The notes: a model not told the origin generated them from the letters alone. Counted from the stretch's first letter, positions 1 to 8,198 are shown. The stretch is DNA of 18,649 bases from JAMXLO01 sp041487355 (GCA_041487355.1 JBGPND010000092.1:1-18649); one strand, 5' to 3'. Made by a program: numbers and translations.

Positions 1-23
1 CGGCGTTCCTCCTCCGGTTGTCT

Positions 24-113
24 GTCATTGCGAGGAGCGACGCGACGCGGCATTTTCGTGGTGAGTGCGCACTCTGACCGAGATGGCCGCGTCGCTTCGC
101 TCCTCGCAATGAC
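24..113. repeat. REP-like palindromic element, copy 1
   Basis: Arms at 24-51 and 86-113 are inverted copies of GTCATTGCGAGGAGCG followed by a GCGACGCGGC end, with one mismatch near position 42. Inside lies a small perfect palindrome, GAGTGCGCACTC, at 62-73. The same outer arm recurs at 4118, so this is a dispersed repeat family. GTCATTGCGAGGAGCGAAGCGACG-type repeats are common in intergenic DNA of alphaproteobacteria and other bacteria. The rest of 1-311, upstream of the cysteine synthase-like gene, shows no convincing gene or clear promoter. Confidence 0.85.
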
Positions 114-311
114 TTCTTTTGTCACCGCTATCATACCGCGGGCCGGACAGCGTATACAGCGCAATGGGTGTGCGACCGGCCCAGCCGCCGCCGCGGCTCC
201 AGAGTAATGCGGCAAAGGGCGCTGCGGGCGACCACGCTTTACGGCACGGTCCGCGCTTGCCTTAATGCCCACACGCGCCACGGCGCCAGATAACCACCAG
301 GGGAGAAAGAC

Positions 312-1367
312 ATGGGACGCAGGTTCGCCAACATCCTCGAGACGGTCGGCAACACGCCCGTCGTCAGGGTCAACAAGCTGGGCCCGCCTGATGTGAACCT
401 CTACGTGAAGATCGAGGCATTCAACCCGCTTGGGTCGGTGAAAGACCGCCTGGCGCTTGGTGTGATCGAGGACGCCGAGCGCAAGGGCCTGCTGAAGCCC
501 GGCCAGACGGTGATCGAGGCGACCAGCGGCAACACCGGCATCGGGCTGGCGATGGTATGCGCGCAGAAGGGCTACCCGCTCGTCGTCACCATGGCCGAGC
601 CGTTCAGCGTCGAGCGGCGCAGGCTGATGCGCTTCCTCGGCGCCAAGGTCGTGATCACTCCCGCGGCGGAGCGCGGCATGGGCATGGTGAACAAGGCCAA
701 CGAGCTGGCCGCGACGCATGGCTGGTTCCTCACGCGTCAGTTCGAGAACGAGGCGAATGCCGACATGCACTCGCGCACGACGGCGCGCGAGATCATCGAG
801 GATTTTCGGGACACCCAGCTCGACTACTGGGTCACCGGATACGGCACCGGCGGCACGCTGAAGGGCGTCGCGCGCGTGCTGGCGAAGGAGCTGCCGAACA
901 CCAGGATCGTGGTCTGCGAACCGGCGGATGCGTCGCTGCTCAGCAGCGGCACCGCACAGCAGCGGAATGAAGACGGGTCGCCGGCGGGACCGCATCCCGC
1001 GTTCAAACCGCACCCGATGCAGGGCTGGGCGCCGGACTTCATCCCCAAGCTGACCGCCGATGTCGTCGACAGCGGTGTGATACACCAGATCCTGCGTATC
1101 GCCGGACCCGACGGGCTGCGCTGCAGCCGCGATCTCGCACAGAAGGAAGGCATCTTCGTCGGCATCACCGCCGGCGCGACATTGGCCGGGGCGCTGCAGG
1201 TCTGTGCCGAGGCGCCGAAGGGATCGACGATACTCGCGATGCTGCCGGACACCGGCGAGCGCTATCTGAGCACCCCACTCTTCGCCGACATTCCAGCGGA
1301 CATGACGGAGGAAGAGCAGAAGATTTCCCAATCGACGCCGAGTTCGCAGCTGCCGCCCGCGTCGTGA
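312..1367 (+). CDS. Cysteine synthase-like PLP-dependent enzyme (CysK/CBS family)
   Basis: The 351-residue protein belongs to fold-type II PLP enzymes, which make cysteine from O-acetylserine and sulfide or carry out related beta-replacements. The PLP lysine sits in SVKDR (K44), the substrate loop is TSGNTG (71-76) and the phosphate-binding glycine loop is GTGGT (178-182). A late PDTGERYLST motif closes the active site. The usual GISSGA motif reads GITAGA here, and the protein has about 25 polar C-terminal residues beyond the core, so substrate preference may differ from housekeeping CysK. A GGGGAGA ribosome site lies just before the ATG. A luciferase-like oxidoreductase gene follows after 23 bases and a YciI gene after that, suggesting one operon. 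Family is secure; the exact substrate is not. Confidence 0.9.
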   Translation: MGRRFANILETVGNTPVVRVNKLGPPDVNLYVKIEAFNPLGSVKDRLALGVIEDAERKGLLKPGQTVIEATSGNTGIGLAMVCAQKGYPLVVTMAEPFSVERRRLMRFLGAKVVITPAAERGMGMVNKANELAATHGWFLTRQFENEANADMHSRTTAREIIEDFRDTQLDYWVTGYGTGGTLKGVARVLAKELPNTRIVVCEPADASLLSSGTAQQRNEDGSPAGPHPAFKPHPMQGWAPDFIPKLTADVVDSGVIHQILRIAGPDGLRCSRDLAQKEGIFVGITAGATLAGALQVCAEAPKGSTILAMLPDTGERYLSTPLFADIPADMTEEEQKISQSTPSSQLPPAS

Positions 1368-1390
1368 GGAGCTGACCCCAAGGAGGATGC

Positions 1391-2422
1391 ATGCTGCGGC
1401 TGTCGGTGCTCGACCAGTCGACGGTGGTGACAGGCCGCTCGCCGGATACCTCGATCCGCGAGAGCCTGGCGCTGGCCAAGCATTGCGAGGCGTTGGGCTA
1501 CGCGCGCTACTGGTGCGCGGAGCACCACAACTCGGCGAGCCAGGCCGGCACCGCGCCGGAAATCCTGATCAGTGCGATCGCTGCGACGACCACGCGCATT
1601 CGCGTCGGTTCGGCCGGGGTGATGCTGCCGCACTACTCCAGCCTGAAGGTGGCCGAGCAGTTCCGCGTGCTAGAGGCGATCGCGCCGGCACGCATCGATC
1701 TCGGGCTCGGCCGCGCGCCGGGATCAGACGGGCGCACCGCCTTCGCGCTCAATCCGCTGGCGGACACCGCCGCCGAGCACTTCCCGGCGCAGGTGCGCGA
1801 TCTGCTCGCCTGGCTGGCGGGGGAGAAGCTGGTGGAGGGTCATCCGTTCCGCGACATCAGCGCCCAGCCGGGCGGACCGACCATGCCGGAGGTGTGGATG
1901 CTCGGCAGCTCCGACTATGGCGGACAGGTTGCCGCGTATTTCGGCCTGCCGTTCTGCTTCGCGCATTTCATCACCGACGGAAGCGGCGTGGAGCAGGCGA
2001 TGGCGCTGTATCGCGAGGGCTATCGGCCGAGCGAACGCCATCCTACGCCGTACGCGGCGCTCTGCGTCTGGGCAATGGCGGCGGAGACCGAGGCGGAAGC
2101 CGCGCGGCTGTTCACCTCGCGCGAGATGTGGCGGCTGGGGCGCGACCGCGGCGTGTTCGCGGCCCTGCCGTCACCGGAGGAAGCTGCGGTATATCCGTAT
2201 TCCGAGGCCGAACGGCTGCGCATCGAACGGCTGCGCGCACGCGCCCTGTATGGCACGCCTGCGGTGGTGGGTGAGAAGCTGCGCGCGCTGGCGGCAGAAC
2301 ATGGTGTGGAGGAGATCGCGATTCTGACGACCTTGCACGACCCGGAGGCCCGGCGCCTCTCCTACACCCTGCTCGCCAGGGAGTTCGGGTTGCAGGCGCA
2401 GATCCCGCTGGCCGCCGAATAG
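1391..2422 (+). CDS. LLM-class flavin-dependent oxidoreductase (MsnO8-like)
   Basis: This 343-residue protein is a bacterial luciferase-like monooxygenase, a TIM-barrel enzyme using reduced flavin (FMNH2 or F420) to oxidise an organic substrate in the cytoplasm. Visible family motifs are AEHHN (43-47), the conserved GSAGVMLPHYSSLKVAEQFR stretch (73-92) and RIDLGLGRAPGSD (101-113), which resemble the MsnO8 subgroup. The ATG at 1391 is chosen because AGGAGG at 1381-1386 lies just upstream; an out-of-frame ATG at 1387 is ignored. It lies 23 bases after the cysteine synthase-like gene and 12 bases before the YciI gene, so the three are probably co-transcribed. The substrate is unknown. Confidence 0.9.
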   Translation: MLRLSVLDQSTVVTGRSPDTSIRESLALAKHCEALGYARYWCAEHHNSASQAGTAPEILISAIAATTTRIRVGSAGVMLPHYSSLKVAEQFRVLEAIAPARIDLGLGRAPGSDGRTAFALNPLADTAAEHFPAQVRDLLAWLAGEKLVEGHPFRDISAQPGGPTMPEVWMLGSSDYGGQVAAYFGLPFCFAHFITDGSGVEQAMALYREGYRPSERHPTPYAALCVWAMAAETEAEAARLFTSREMWRLGRDRGVFAALPSPEEAAVYPYSEAERLRIERLRARALYGTPAVVGEKLRALAAEHGVEEIAILTTLHDPEARRLSYTLLAREFGLQAQIPLAAE

Positions 2423-2434
2423 AGGAGAAACGGA

Positions 2435-2743
2435 GTGCCGCAATTTCTGGTGACACTGTATGACGGCAGCGACGTCGAGGCTCCGTCGCGCCGGCAGGCC
2501 GCGCGTCCGGCACATCTCGATGGCTTGGCGGGTAACGTTGCCGCCGGCAAGCTGGTGTTCGGCGGTCCGATCGTCGATGACGCGCAGAAGCCGATCGGTT
2601 CGTTCCTGTTGGCGGATTGCACCGATCGCGCCGAGCTCGACGCGCTGATCGCCAATGACCCGTACACGAAGGCGAATGTCTGGCAGCGCGTGGAGGTGAA
2701 GCCGGTCCGTCTGGTGGTGCAGGACGGCAAGATCACGCCGTAG
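2435..2743 (+). CDS. YciI family protein
   Basis: This 102-residue protein has the short ferredoxin-like fold of the YciI family. The paired His and Asp that characterise the family can be placed at H27 (PAHLDGL) and D75 (NDPYTKANVW). Family members are small cytoplasmic proteins, some acting as hydrolases or dehalogenases of chlorinated aromatics and many of unknown role. Translation starts at GTG 2435, preceded by AGGAG at 2423-2427 that overlaps the stop region of the upstream oxidoreductase, so translational coupling is likely. It is the last gene of the plus-strand operon and is followed at once by a palindrome. Family call is good; function is open. Confidence 0.85.
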   Translation: MPQFLVTLYDGSDVEAPSRRQAARPAHLDGLAGNVAAGKLVFGGPIVDDAQKPIGSFLLADCTDRAELDALIANDPYTKANVWQRVEVKPVRLVVQDGKITP

Positions 2744-2755
2744 GCCCCCCATCCT

Positions 2756-2786
2756 CGTCATGGCCGGGCTCGGCCCGGCCATGACG
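2756..2786. repeat. Perfect palindrome between convergent genes, possible two-way terminator
   Basis: Perfect 14-base arms (CGTCATGGCCGGGC, 2756-2769, and its inverse at 2773-2786) flank a 3-base loop. It sits 13 bases after the YciI stop and 7 bases before the stop of the convergent membrane-protein gene, where an RNA hairpin in either direction could end transcription. There is no U-tract. Similar CGTCATGGCCGGGCTTG palindromes are dispersed repeats in alphaproteobacteria. Confidence 0.8.
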
Positions 2787-2793
2787 TGAGGGG

Positions 2794-3063
2794 TCAGGGC
2801 CGCCAGACGTTGCGGTTGCCAGGCGAACGACCGGCGCGCCAGAGCTGGTAGCGGAACGCCAGCCAGGCGATCAGCCCGGCGCCGATCGCCACCGGGATCA
2901 GCACCAGGGCGAACCAAAGTGCCACCGCGGCCAACGCCAACGCGCCGGCCAGCAGCGCAACGATCAGCGCCCAGCGGAAGACGCGGATGGCAACAGGCGG
3001 CCGCCTGGGGCGGACGCTCCCGTCGGGCAGCATGTCGAGTTCGGGCGGAATGCGATCGCGCAT
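2794..3063 (-). CDS. Small membrane protein, unknown function
   Basis: I do not recognise this gene. From the ATG at 3063 it gives 89 residues: a charged N-terminal part with many prolines and arginines (MRDRIPPELDMLPDGS), then a long hydrophobic stretch rich in Ala and Leu from about residue 29 to 66 that would form two membrane helices, and a basic tail ending in NRNVWRP. A longer reading from GTG 3168 (124 residues) would overlap the start of the divergent oxidoreductase by 26 bases and lacks a clear ribosome site, so the shorter form is preferred. It is convergent with the YciI gene. The start is uncertain; that it is a real gene is likely. Confidence 0.6.
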   Translation of the reverse strand: MRDRIPPELDMLPDGSVRPRRPPVAIRVFRWALIVALLAGALALAAVALWFALVLIPVAIGAGLIAWLAFRYQLWRAGRSPGNRNVWRP

Positions 3064-3142
3064 GATGCGCGAGAGTTGGCGTGTTCGCGCGGCTGGTTCA
3101 AGGTGCGGGCGGAAGGCCGAGGGAAGCAGAGGGAGATCGAAC

Positions 3143-4108
3143 GTGAAAGTCGGATTGTTCATCAACACGCAGTTCCCACCGGGCGAGTCGGTGGCGGCGC
3201 GCGTCCCGGACCTGGTGGCGCAGGTGCGTACCGCGCGCGATGCCGGGTTTGCCTCGCTGTGGTTCCCGCACCATTACCTGACCGGGCCGCTGCAGATGCT
3301 GCAGATCGTGCCGATGATGGCCTACCTGGCGCAGCACGCGCAGGGCATGCAGATCGGGCCGAACATCCTGATCCTGCCACTGCTCAATCCGGTGCATGTG
3401 GCAGAGGAATCGGCGACGCTCGATGTGCTGACCGGCGGCAACTACGTTCTCGGCGTCGGGCTCGGCTATCGCGAGGGCGAGTTCACCGCGTTCAACATGT
3501 CGCTGAAGGAGCGCGCGCCGCGGCTGGAGGAAAGCATCGCACTGATGCGCCGGCTGTGGACCGAGGACAAGGTGACGCACAAGGGCCGGTTCTATGAGGT
3601 CAACGACCACGCGATCGGCCTGAAGCCGGTGCGCGCGGGCGGGCCACCGATCTGGATGGCGGCGACGGTCGATGTGGCGATCCAGCGCGCCGCGCGTCTT
3701 GGAGACGCGTGGCTGATCGTTCCCACCACGCCGCTCGGCAAGCTGACGGAGCAGATACTGGTGTATCGCGAGGCGTTGGGAAAACGCACGCCGGACTGCT
3801 TCCCGATGGTGCGCGAATGCTATGTCGGCGCCAACCACAAGACGGCGCTGGAGGAATGCCGCGGGCCGCTGGAGTACAAGTACGACGCCTACGCGTCCTG
3901 GGGCATGGCGTCGCGCAACAAGCCGCCGTTCGAGGAGTATGTGCGCAATCGCTTCATCATCGGCGATGCGGTGTTCGTGAAGGAGGAGATTGCCCGGTAT
4001 CGCGAGGCGCTGGGCGTCGACCATTTCATGATGCGCTGCCACTGGCCTGGCCTGGAGTTCGACAAGGCGCTGGGCAGCATACGGCGGCTTGGCGAGATCT
4101 TCGCCTGA
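3143..4108 (+). CDS. LLM-class flavin-dependent oxidoreductase
   Basis: This 321-residue luciferase-like monooxygenase is distinct from the one at 1391. Visible motifs are FPHHY (41-45), the barrel segment LPLLNPVHVAEESATLDVL (78-96), VLGVGLGYREGEF (102-114), RAPRLEESIALMRRLW (124-139) and PPIWMAA (168-174), as in flavin- or F420-using oxidoreductases. The frame is open upstream to 2987, but the family N-terminus (MKVGLFINT) begins at GTG 3143, with AGAGGGAG at 3128-3135 as ribosome site; the upstream open frame overlaps the divergent membrane-protein gene. It stands alone on the plus strand and is followed by a REP-like palindrome. The substrate is unknown. Confidence 0.9.
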   Translation: MKVGLFINTQFPPGESVAARVPDLVAQVRTARDAGFASLWFPHHYLTGPLQMLQIVPMMAYLAQHAQGMQIGPNILILPLLNPVHVAEESATLDVLTGGNYVLGVGLGYREGEFTAFNMSLKERAPRLEESIALMRRLWTEDKVTHKGRFYEVNDHAIGLKPVRAGGPPIWMAATVDVAIQRAARLGDAWLIVPTTPLGKLTEQILVYREALGKRTPDCFPMVRECYVGANHKTALEECRGPLEYKYDAYASWGMASRNKPPFEEYVRNRFIIGDAVFVKEEIARYREALGVDHFMMRCHWPGLEFDKALGSIRRLGEIFA

Positions 4109-4117
4109 GATCCCGCT

Positions 4118-4203
4118 GTCATTGCGAGGAGCGAAGCGACGCGGCAATCTCGTTCCAAGTGCGCACTTGGAACGAGATTGCTTCGCCTTCGGCTCGCAAT
4201 GAC
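4118..4203. repeat. REP-like palindromic element, copy 2
   Basis: The left outer arm (4118-4144) matches the first 27 bases of copy 1 with one difference. The centre, 4145-4180, is a perfect 36-base palindrome with no loop, from CAATCTCGTT to AACGAGATTG, pivoting on AAGTGCGCACTT. The right outer arm (to 4203) is an imperfect inverse ending in CTCGCAATGAC. It lies between convergent genes ending at 4108 and 4214, so it may also terminate transcription. Confidence 0.9.
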
Positions 4204-4213
4204 AGATGCGTGC

Positions 4214-5146
4214 CTACCCGTCCCGCTCCAGGACCTCGCGGATACGGGCCGGATCGACGGCCAGCGGTTCGATCCCCGCCCTCTCTTGCTGCAGCTTCAT
4301 GCCGATGCGGCTGTCGCGTTCGCCCCAGCCGCGGTTCAGCGCCTCGTTCAGCTCGGCCAATGCGAGATGCGACAGACGCATCGGCACGCCGACCTCACGG
4401 CCGAGCTGGCAGGCGAGCGAAACGTCCTTGTACAGCAGACGCAGCGCGAAATCCGGCGGATCGTAGCGGCCGGTGAGGAACTGCCCGCCGAGCCGGTCGA
4501 AGGTGCGCGAACGCCCGCCGGCACCCTGACGGATCGCCGCCCACAGCGCGAGCGGCTCGATGCCTGCCTTCACGCCCATGGTGAACGCCTCTGCAAGCAC
4601 CACGTTCACCGCGGCGCCGGACAGATTGTGCACCAGCTTGGCGACCGAGCCGGCGCCGATCGGGCCGATGTAGCGCGCCTGGTCGCCCATCGCGTCGAGC
4701 ACCGACTTGTGCGTGTGGAACAGCGCCTCGTCGCCGCCGACCCAGATCGCCAGCTTGCCGGAATTCGCCCCACGCGGCCCGCCACTGACCGGCGCATCCA
4801 GCAACGCCACGCCCTGCTCGGCCAGCTTCGCGTGCATCTCGCGCACCAGGCTGACCGAATTGGTGGACAGGTCGAACCACACCGAGCCCTTGCGGAAGCC
4901 GTGCACCAGCCCGTTCTCGCCGAACCCCACGGCTTCCATGTCGGGCGGCGCGGGCAGCGAGGTGAACACCACGTCGCACGCCTCGGCGACCCCGCGCGGG
5001 CTGTCCGCCCACTCGGCCCCGGCGGCAAGATGGTGCGATGCCGCCTGCCGCTTCAGGTCGTGCACCACCAGCTTGTGCCCCGCCTTCTGCAGATTGCTCG
5101 CCATGCCGGCGCCCATCATGCCGAGGCCGATGAATCCGATTGGCAT
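4214..5146 (-). CDS. NAD(P)-dependent beta-hydroxyacid dehydrogenase (3-hydroxyisobutyrate dehydrogenase family)
   Basis: The 310-residue protein has an N-terminal Rossmann domain with GFIGLGMMG (4-12), an acidic D30 after strand two that favours NAD, the substrate loop APVSGGPRGA (118-127, S121) and the catalytic lysine in GSVAKLVHN (K170, with N174). The C-terminal half is the all-helical dimer domain of this family. These enzymes oxidise 3-hydroxy acids to semialdehydes or reduce tartronate semialdehyde or succinic semialdehyde; which applies cannot be read here. GGGGAGA precedes the ATG at a good distance. It is the last gene of a minus-strand series, 55 bases after the sulfotransferase. 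Confidence 0.9.
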   Translation of the reverse strand: MPIGFIGLGMMGAGMASNLQKAGHKLVVHDLKRQAASHHLAAGAEWADSPRGVAEACDVVFTSLPAPPDMEAVGFGENGLVHGFRKGSVWFDLSTNSVSLVREMHAKLAEQGVALLDAPVSGGPRGANSGKLAIWVGGDEALFHTHKSVLDAMGDQARYIGPIGAGSVAKLVHNLSGAAVNVVLAEAFTMGVKAGIEPLALWAAIRQGAGGRSRTFDRLGGQFLTGRYDPPDFALRLLYKDVSLACQLGREVGVPMRLSHLALAELNEALNRGWGERDSRIGMKLQQERAGIEPLAVDPARIREVLERDG

Positions 5147-5201
5147 TGTCGTCTCCCCGTTTCGATTGTCCGGCCAAGTCTGGTCCGAGCGGCGGATGTT
5201 C

Positions 5202-6155
5202 TCAAGCGCCGGAGCGGAACTGCCGCAGACGCTTCCCGCTGTTGCCGAGCTCGATGCCGTGACCGGCGACCTTGATGCGGATCACCGCATCCGATTGCGC
5301 GCGCAACACCTCAAGTGCGATGGAAAACCCGTGGCTGCCCTGGCCGATCCCGGCCTCCAGCAGATCCTGGCGGAACGTATCCGCCACCAGGCTGAATACC
5401 GGCTGCTCATCGACCAACACATCGAGCGCAACCGGGTCGGTTGAATGCGTCAGGCGACACCAGCCGTACAGGCGGCCGTCCATGATCCCTTCGATCGTCC
5501 CTTCGTAGCGCCGCCGCGCGCCGGCGATATAGCTCGGCCTGTTGGGCTCGATCACGCCCACCAGCCGGTCGCGCAGCGCGGCATTCCGCGGGATGTCGCA
5601 GAACTGCATGATGGCCTCGACGAAGTCGTGCGGGGACATCAGGGCCTTCTCGTAGCTCAGCAGCAGGCTGGGACAACGAAGCTCGCCGATGAACACCATC
5701 AATGCATTCAGATCATTGATCGCCTCCCGCAGAGCATGCATGGGCTCCTGGTACTCCGAGAGTGCCGTCCTCACCGACATCGACACGGGATCCCTGAACG
5801 TGACGATCAGGTGCGGATCATTGAACAGGGCCAGTTGGCCTGGATCGAGGTCGCGGCACAGCATCGGCAGCTTGAATCCCCAGGTGCGATAGTTCGCGTC
5901 TCTCTCGCTGATGATCCGCTTCAGTGCCGCGGTGTCGCCGGACGCCAGTACCCTGGTGATCTCCTCATCCTCGCAGACGATGTCGTTGATCTCGGTTCCG
6001 ATGAAGAGTCCAGCCTGCTGCAGGATGGACGCCACGAGGCTCGTGCCGGACCGGTGCAGGCCGGTCACGATGAATGTCCGTCCGCCTCTGCCCGGATGCC
6101 GCCCGGCAGAGTTGATGATGAAACCCTTGTTCAGCAGATCACGGGCCGCCGGCAT
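5202..6155 (-). CDS. Sulfotransferase with C-terminal accessory domain
   Basis: This 317-residue protein is a PAPS-dependent sulfotransferase-like enzyme. The 5'-phosphosulfate loop is TGLHRSGTSLV (31-41) and the 3'-phosphate site is FRDPVSMSVR (120-129). After the catalytic part (to about 215) comes an extra module, about 221-305, with EGIMDGRLYGWC, VALDVLVDEQPV and LLEAGIGQGSHGF. This pattern recurs beside glycosyltransferases and sulfotransferases in alphaproteobacteria and probably has a carbohydrate- or surface-related role (inference). The start lies only 3 bases after the stop of the EthD-like gene, so translation is probably coupled. The acceptor is unknown; a surface polysaccharide or small molecule is possible. 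Confidence 0.85.
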   Translation of the reverse strand: MPAARDLLNKGFIINSAGRHPGRGGRTFIVTGLHRSGTSLVASILQQAGLFIGTEINDIVCEDEEITRVLASGDTAALKRIISERDANYRTWGFKLPMLCRDLDPGQLALFNDPHLIVTFRDPVSMSVRTALSEYQEPMHALREAINDLNALMVFIGELRCPSLLLSYEKALMSPHDFVEAIMQFCDIPRNAALRDRLVGVIEPNRPSYIAGARRRYEGTIEGIMDGRLYGWCRLTHSTDPVALDVLVDEQPVFSLVADTFRQDLLEAGIGQGSHGFSIALEVLRAQSDAVIRIKVAGHGIELGNSGKRLRQFRSGA

Positions 6156-6158
6156 GCA

Positions 6159-6785
6159 TCACACCAGGCGGTGCTCCTCGACCACGAAGTGCGCGGCTAC
6201 CGTGTTGTCGCCTGCCATCGCGCATTCGAGGTCGACCAGGCTGGCGAACGACAGTTCCGCAATCCCGGCCGTACTCACCGGCAAATGCGGGATCGTGCTG
6301 CTCGGTGCGGGACCCTGCTGCAGGACACGATACAGCACCAGGCCGCGCAGCCCGGACAATTCCCGGGCACGCGCCGCGTAGCGTTCGACCGCGCCGTCGT
6401 CCGCGGCCTCGCCCGGCAGCATTGCGATGAGCTTCATCCGGCCCGCATCCTGCGCTTGCGGCAGCACGATCCGCGGCTCGCATATCACGCGCGAGACGGC
6501 GCCGATGAACGATCGGGAATCGACGTTGCAGGCCGCCATTTCCGGCGATCCGTGTGCCCTGGTCCGGTCCGCGTCGTTGTCGAATGACAGGATCGGGAAC
6601 CCGTCGATCCGCATGTCGCGCGCCGGCGCATTCATCGCGTTCGACTGGATGACATGGTCCTGCACATAGCGACGCAGGCCGGCGAACCGGCACACCAACG
6701 GGCCATGCACATCGAGCCAGTGCCGGCGGAACGCGGCCAGCGTCACATCGTCGCGTTTACGCATCAAGCTGATCGCGGCGATCAT
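6159..6785 (-). CDS. EthD domain-containing protein (tandem ferredoxin-like)
   Basis: The 208-residue protein begins with an EthD-type half: SLMRKRDDVT, then FRRHWLDVHGPL (19-30) and LRRYVQDH (37-44), the conserved features of dimeric alpha-beta barrel proteins of this class. A second, weaker half begins near residue 116 (MKLIAMLPGE) and contains LRGLVLYRVL, so the protein looks like two ferredoxin-like units in one chain. EthD proteins are small cytoplasmic factors in degradation pathways; several related proteins are decarboxylases or cyclases. Here it lies between a zinc alcohol dehydrogenase (38 bases upstream) and a sulfotransferase (3 bases downstream). GAGGTG precedes the ATG. The family is well supported for the N-terminal half; the role is unknown. 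Confidence 0.8.
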   Translation of the reverse strand: MIAAISLMRKRDDVTLAAFRRHWLDVHGPLVCRFAGLRRYVQDHVIQSNAMNAPARDMRIDGFPILSFDNDADRTRAHGSPEMAACNVDSRSFIGAVSRVICEPRIVLPQAQDAGRMKLIAMLPGEAADDGAVERYAARARELSGLRGLVLYRVLQQGPAPSSTIPHLPVSTAGIAELSFASLVDLECAMAGDNTVAAHFVVEEHRLV

Positions 6786-6823
6786 CCATCACCTCATCTC
6801 GCTCAAGTCCGACCGCCGCCTTC

Positions 6824-7834
6824 CTATAGCCGTGGATCGATCAGCACTTTGGCGTGCGGGTTCGGCCGGCGCAGGCTCTCAAACGTCTCAGGCAGCACGT
6901 CAAGACCTACCACCGATGTGATCAGCGGCGCGGCATCGATTCGCCTGGAGGCGAGCATGTCAAGTACCAGCGCAAACTCTTCGCGTGTATAGCCAAGCAC
7001 AAACTGCACGCTCAGCTCCTTGCGCAAGGCGACACGCGGCAGGATCGAGTCATCCTGGCGGCACGCTCCGACGACGATGATGCGGCCATGCACCGGCGCG
7101 ATGTCGATGCACTGCCGCAGCATGCCGGGGATCCCGACGCATTCGAAGACGATGTCGGGTGCCAACCCAGGAAGCCGGTCCGATGCAGGATCGTGCACCG
7201 AAGTGGCACCAACGGCGGCGGCGCGCTCCCGCCGCTTGGGATCCGGCTCACTCACGTCGAGCGAGCGGACCCCGGCTGCCCGCGCGAACATAGCGACCGC
7301 AAGGCCGATCGGGCCGGCGCCGATGACCAGCACGCGCGCGCCCAACAGGCCGCCCGCCATACGCACGGCATGGGCGCCCACCGACAGCGGCTCGGTCAGC
7401 GCAGCCAGCCTCAGATCGAGCCCGTCCGGCACACGCAGGGCATTGTGCGCACCGACCCGCACATACTCAGCGTAACCGCCAGGAGTGCCCGCTGTCAGGC
7501 CCACGACGCGCGTGCGCGTGCAGAGAATGCCGAGCCGGTCGCGGCATTCGCCGAACGGGCGGCACTCGTCGCACTCGGCAAGCGGCAAGGCGATCACCCT
7601 GTCACCCGTCCGCCATTCCGCTGCACCGGACTCGGTCACCTCACCGGCAAATTCATGGCCGAGTACGGTGCCGATCTCGAGGGGCTGGGCACTTGGCTCG
7701 GTCGCGTGCAGATCGGTCCCGCAGATGCCGCAATAGGCAACGCGCAGCACCAGCTCACCCGGCCGGGCTGTCGGCGTCTGCCGGTTCTCGATGGCAAGCC
7801 GCTCTCCGATGCCATGAAACACCGCTGCGCGCAT
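6824..7834 (-). CDS. Zinc-dependent medium-chain alcohol/polyol dehydrogenase
   Basis: This 336-residue enzyme is of the threonine/sorbitol/butanediol dehydrogenase type. The catalytic zinc ligands are C38 in YCGICGTDLH, H60-E61 in GHEF and probably E148 in LTEPLSVG. The structural zinc cysteines are C88, C91, C97 and C105. The NAD(P)-binding Rossmann fold is marked by VIGAGPIGLAVA (G172, G174, G177). It would oxidise a secondary alcohol or polyol to a ketone in the cytoplasm; the substrate cannot be set from sequence. Length is normal and all key residues are present. The gene follows the GYD gene by 70 bases and precedes the EthD-like gene by 38 bases on the same strand. Confidence 0.92.
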   Translation of the reverse strand: MRAAVFHGIGERLAIENRQTPTARPGELVLRVAYCGICGTDLHATEPSAQPLEIGTVLGHEFAGEVTESGAAEWRTGDRVIALPLAECDECRPFGECRDRLGILCTRTRVVGLTAGTPGGYAEYVRVGAHNALRVPDGLDLRLAALTEPLSVGAHAVRMAGGLLGARVLVIGAGPIGLAVAMFARAAGVRSLDVSEPDPKRRERAAAVGATSVHDPASDRLPGLAPDIVFECVGIPGMLRQCIDIAPVHGRIIVVGACRQDDSILPRVALRKELSVQFVLGYTREEFALVLDMLASRRIDAAPLITSVVGLDVLPETFESLRRPNPHAKVLIDPRL

Positions 7835-7904
7835 CGACCTGCCTCACATCGTGGTTTGCGTATCGGCATCGACGCTGATCGCCTGGCCGATGCGCGGAGC
7901 CTCC

Positions 7905-8198
7905 CTATCGCAATGTATTGATGATCTGCCGATAGGCTTCCTCGGGGAACGCCTTCAGCGACGTGGTGCGCACATTGCCGAGCTTGCCGAGCATCAAGGT
8001 AAATCGTGCCGCTACCGCATCGTCCAGCGCGTCATAGATCATGATCAGGTCATAGACGCCCATCGTCATGTAGACCGAGCGGAACTGCCCGCCCATCTCC
8101 TCCAGCGTCTTCTTCGCCGCATCGATGCGCTTCGGGCTGTCGTTGATGGCCCGCATGCCCTGGTCGGTCCAGTTGGCGAGCATGACATAGGTTGGCAT
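7905..8198 (-). CDS. GYD domain-containing protein
   Basis: The 97-residue protein has the GYD-domain signature: MPTYVMLANWTDQG at the start, a central MGVYDLIMIYDA (GVYD at 47-50) and NVRTTSLKAF (75-84) before a short helical tail. GYD proteins are small dimeric alpha-beta barrel proteins of unknown activity, often next to oxidoreductases. GGAGGG lies in the right place before the ATG. It is the first gene of the minus-strand series and is divergent, across 70 bases, from the LVIVD-repeat gene, so the two may share a control region. Confidence 0.88.
   Translation of the reverse strand: MPTYVMLANWTDQGMRAINDSPKRIDAAKKTLEEMGGQFRSVYMTMGVYDLIMIYDALDDAVAARFTLMLGKLGNVRTTSLKAFPEEAYRQIINTLR

Noticed and set aside
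2987..3142. Upstream extension of the second luciferase-like gene
   Set aside because: The added residues are Arg/Ser-rich and overlap the divergent membrane-protein gene; the family N-terminus begins at GTG 3143.
3098..4147. 349-codon minus-strand open frame
   Set aside because: It is antisense to the second luciferase-like oxidoreductase, which has clear motifs; high GC makes such shadows common.
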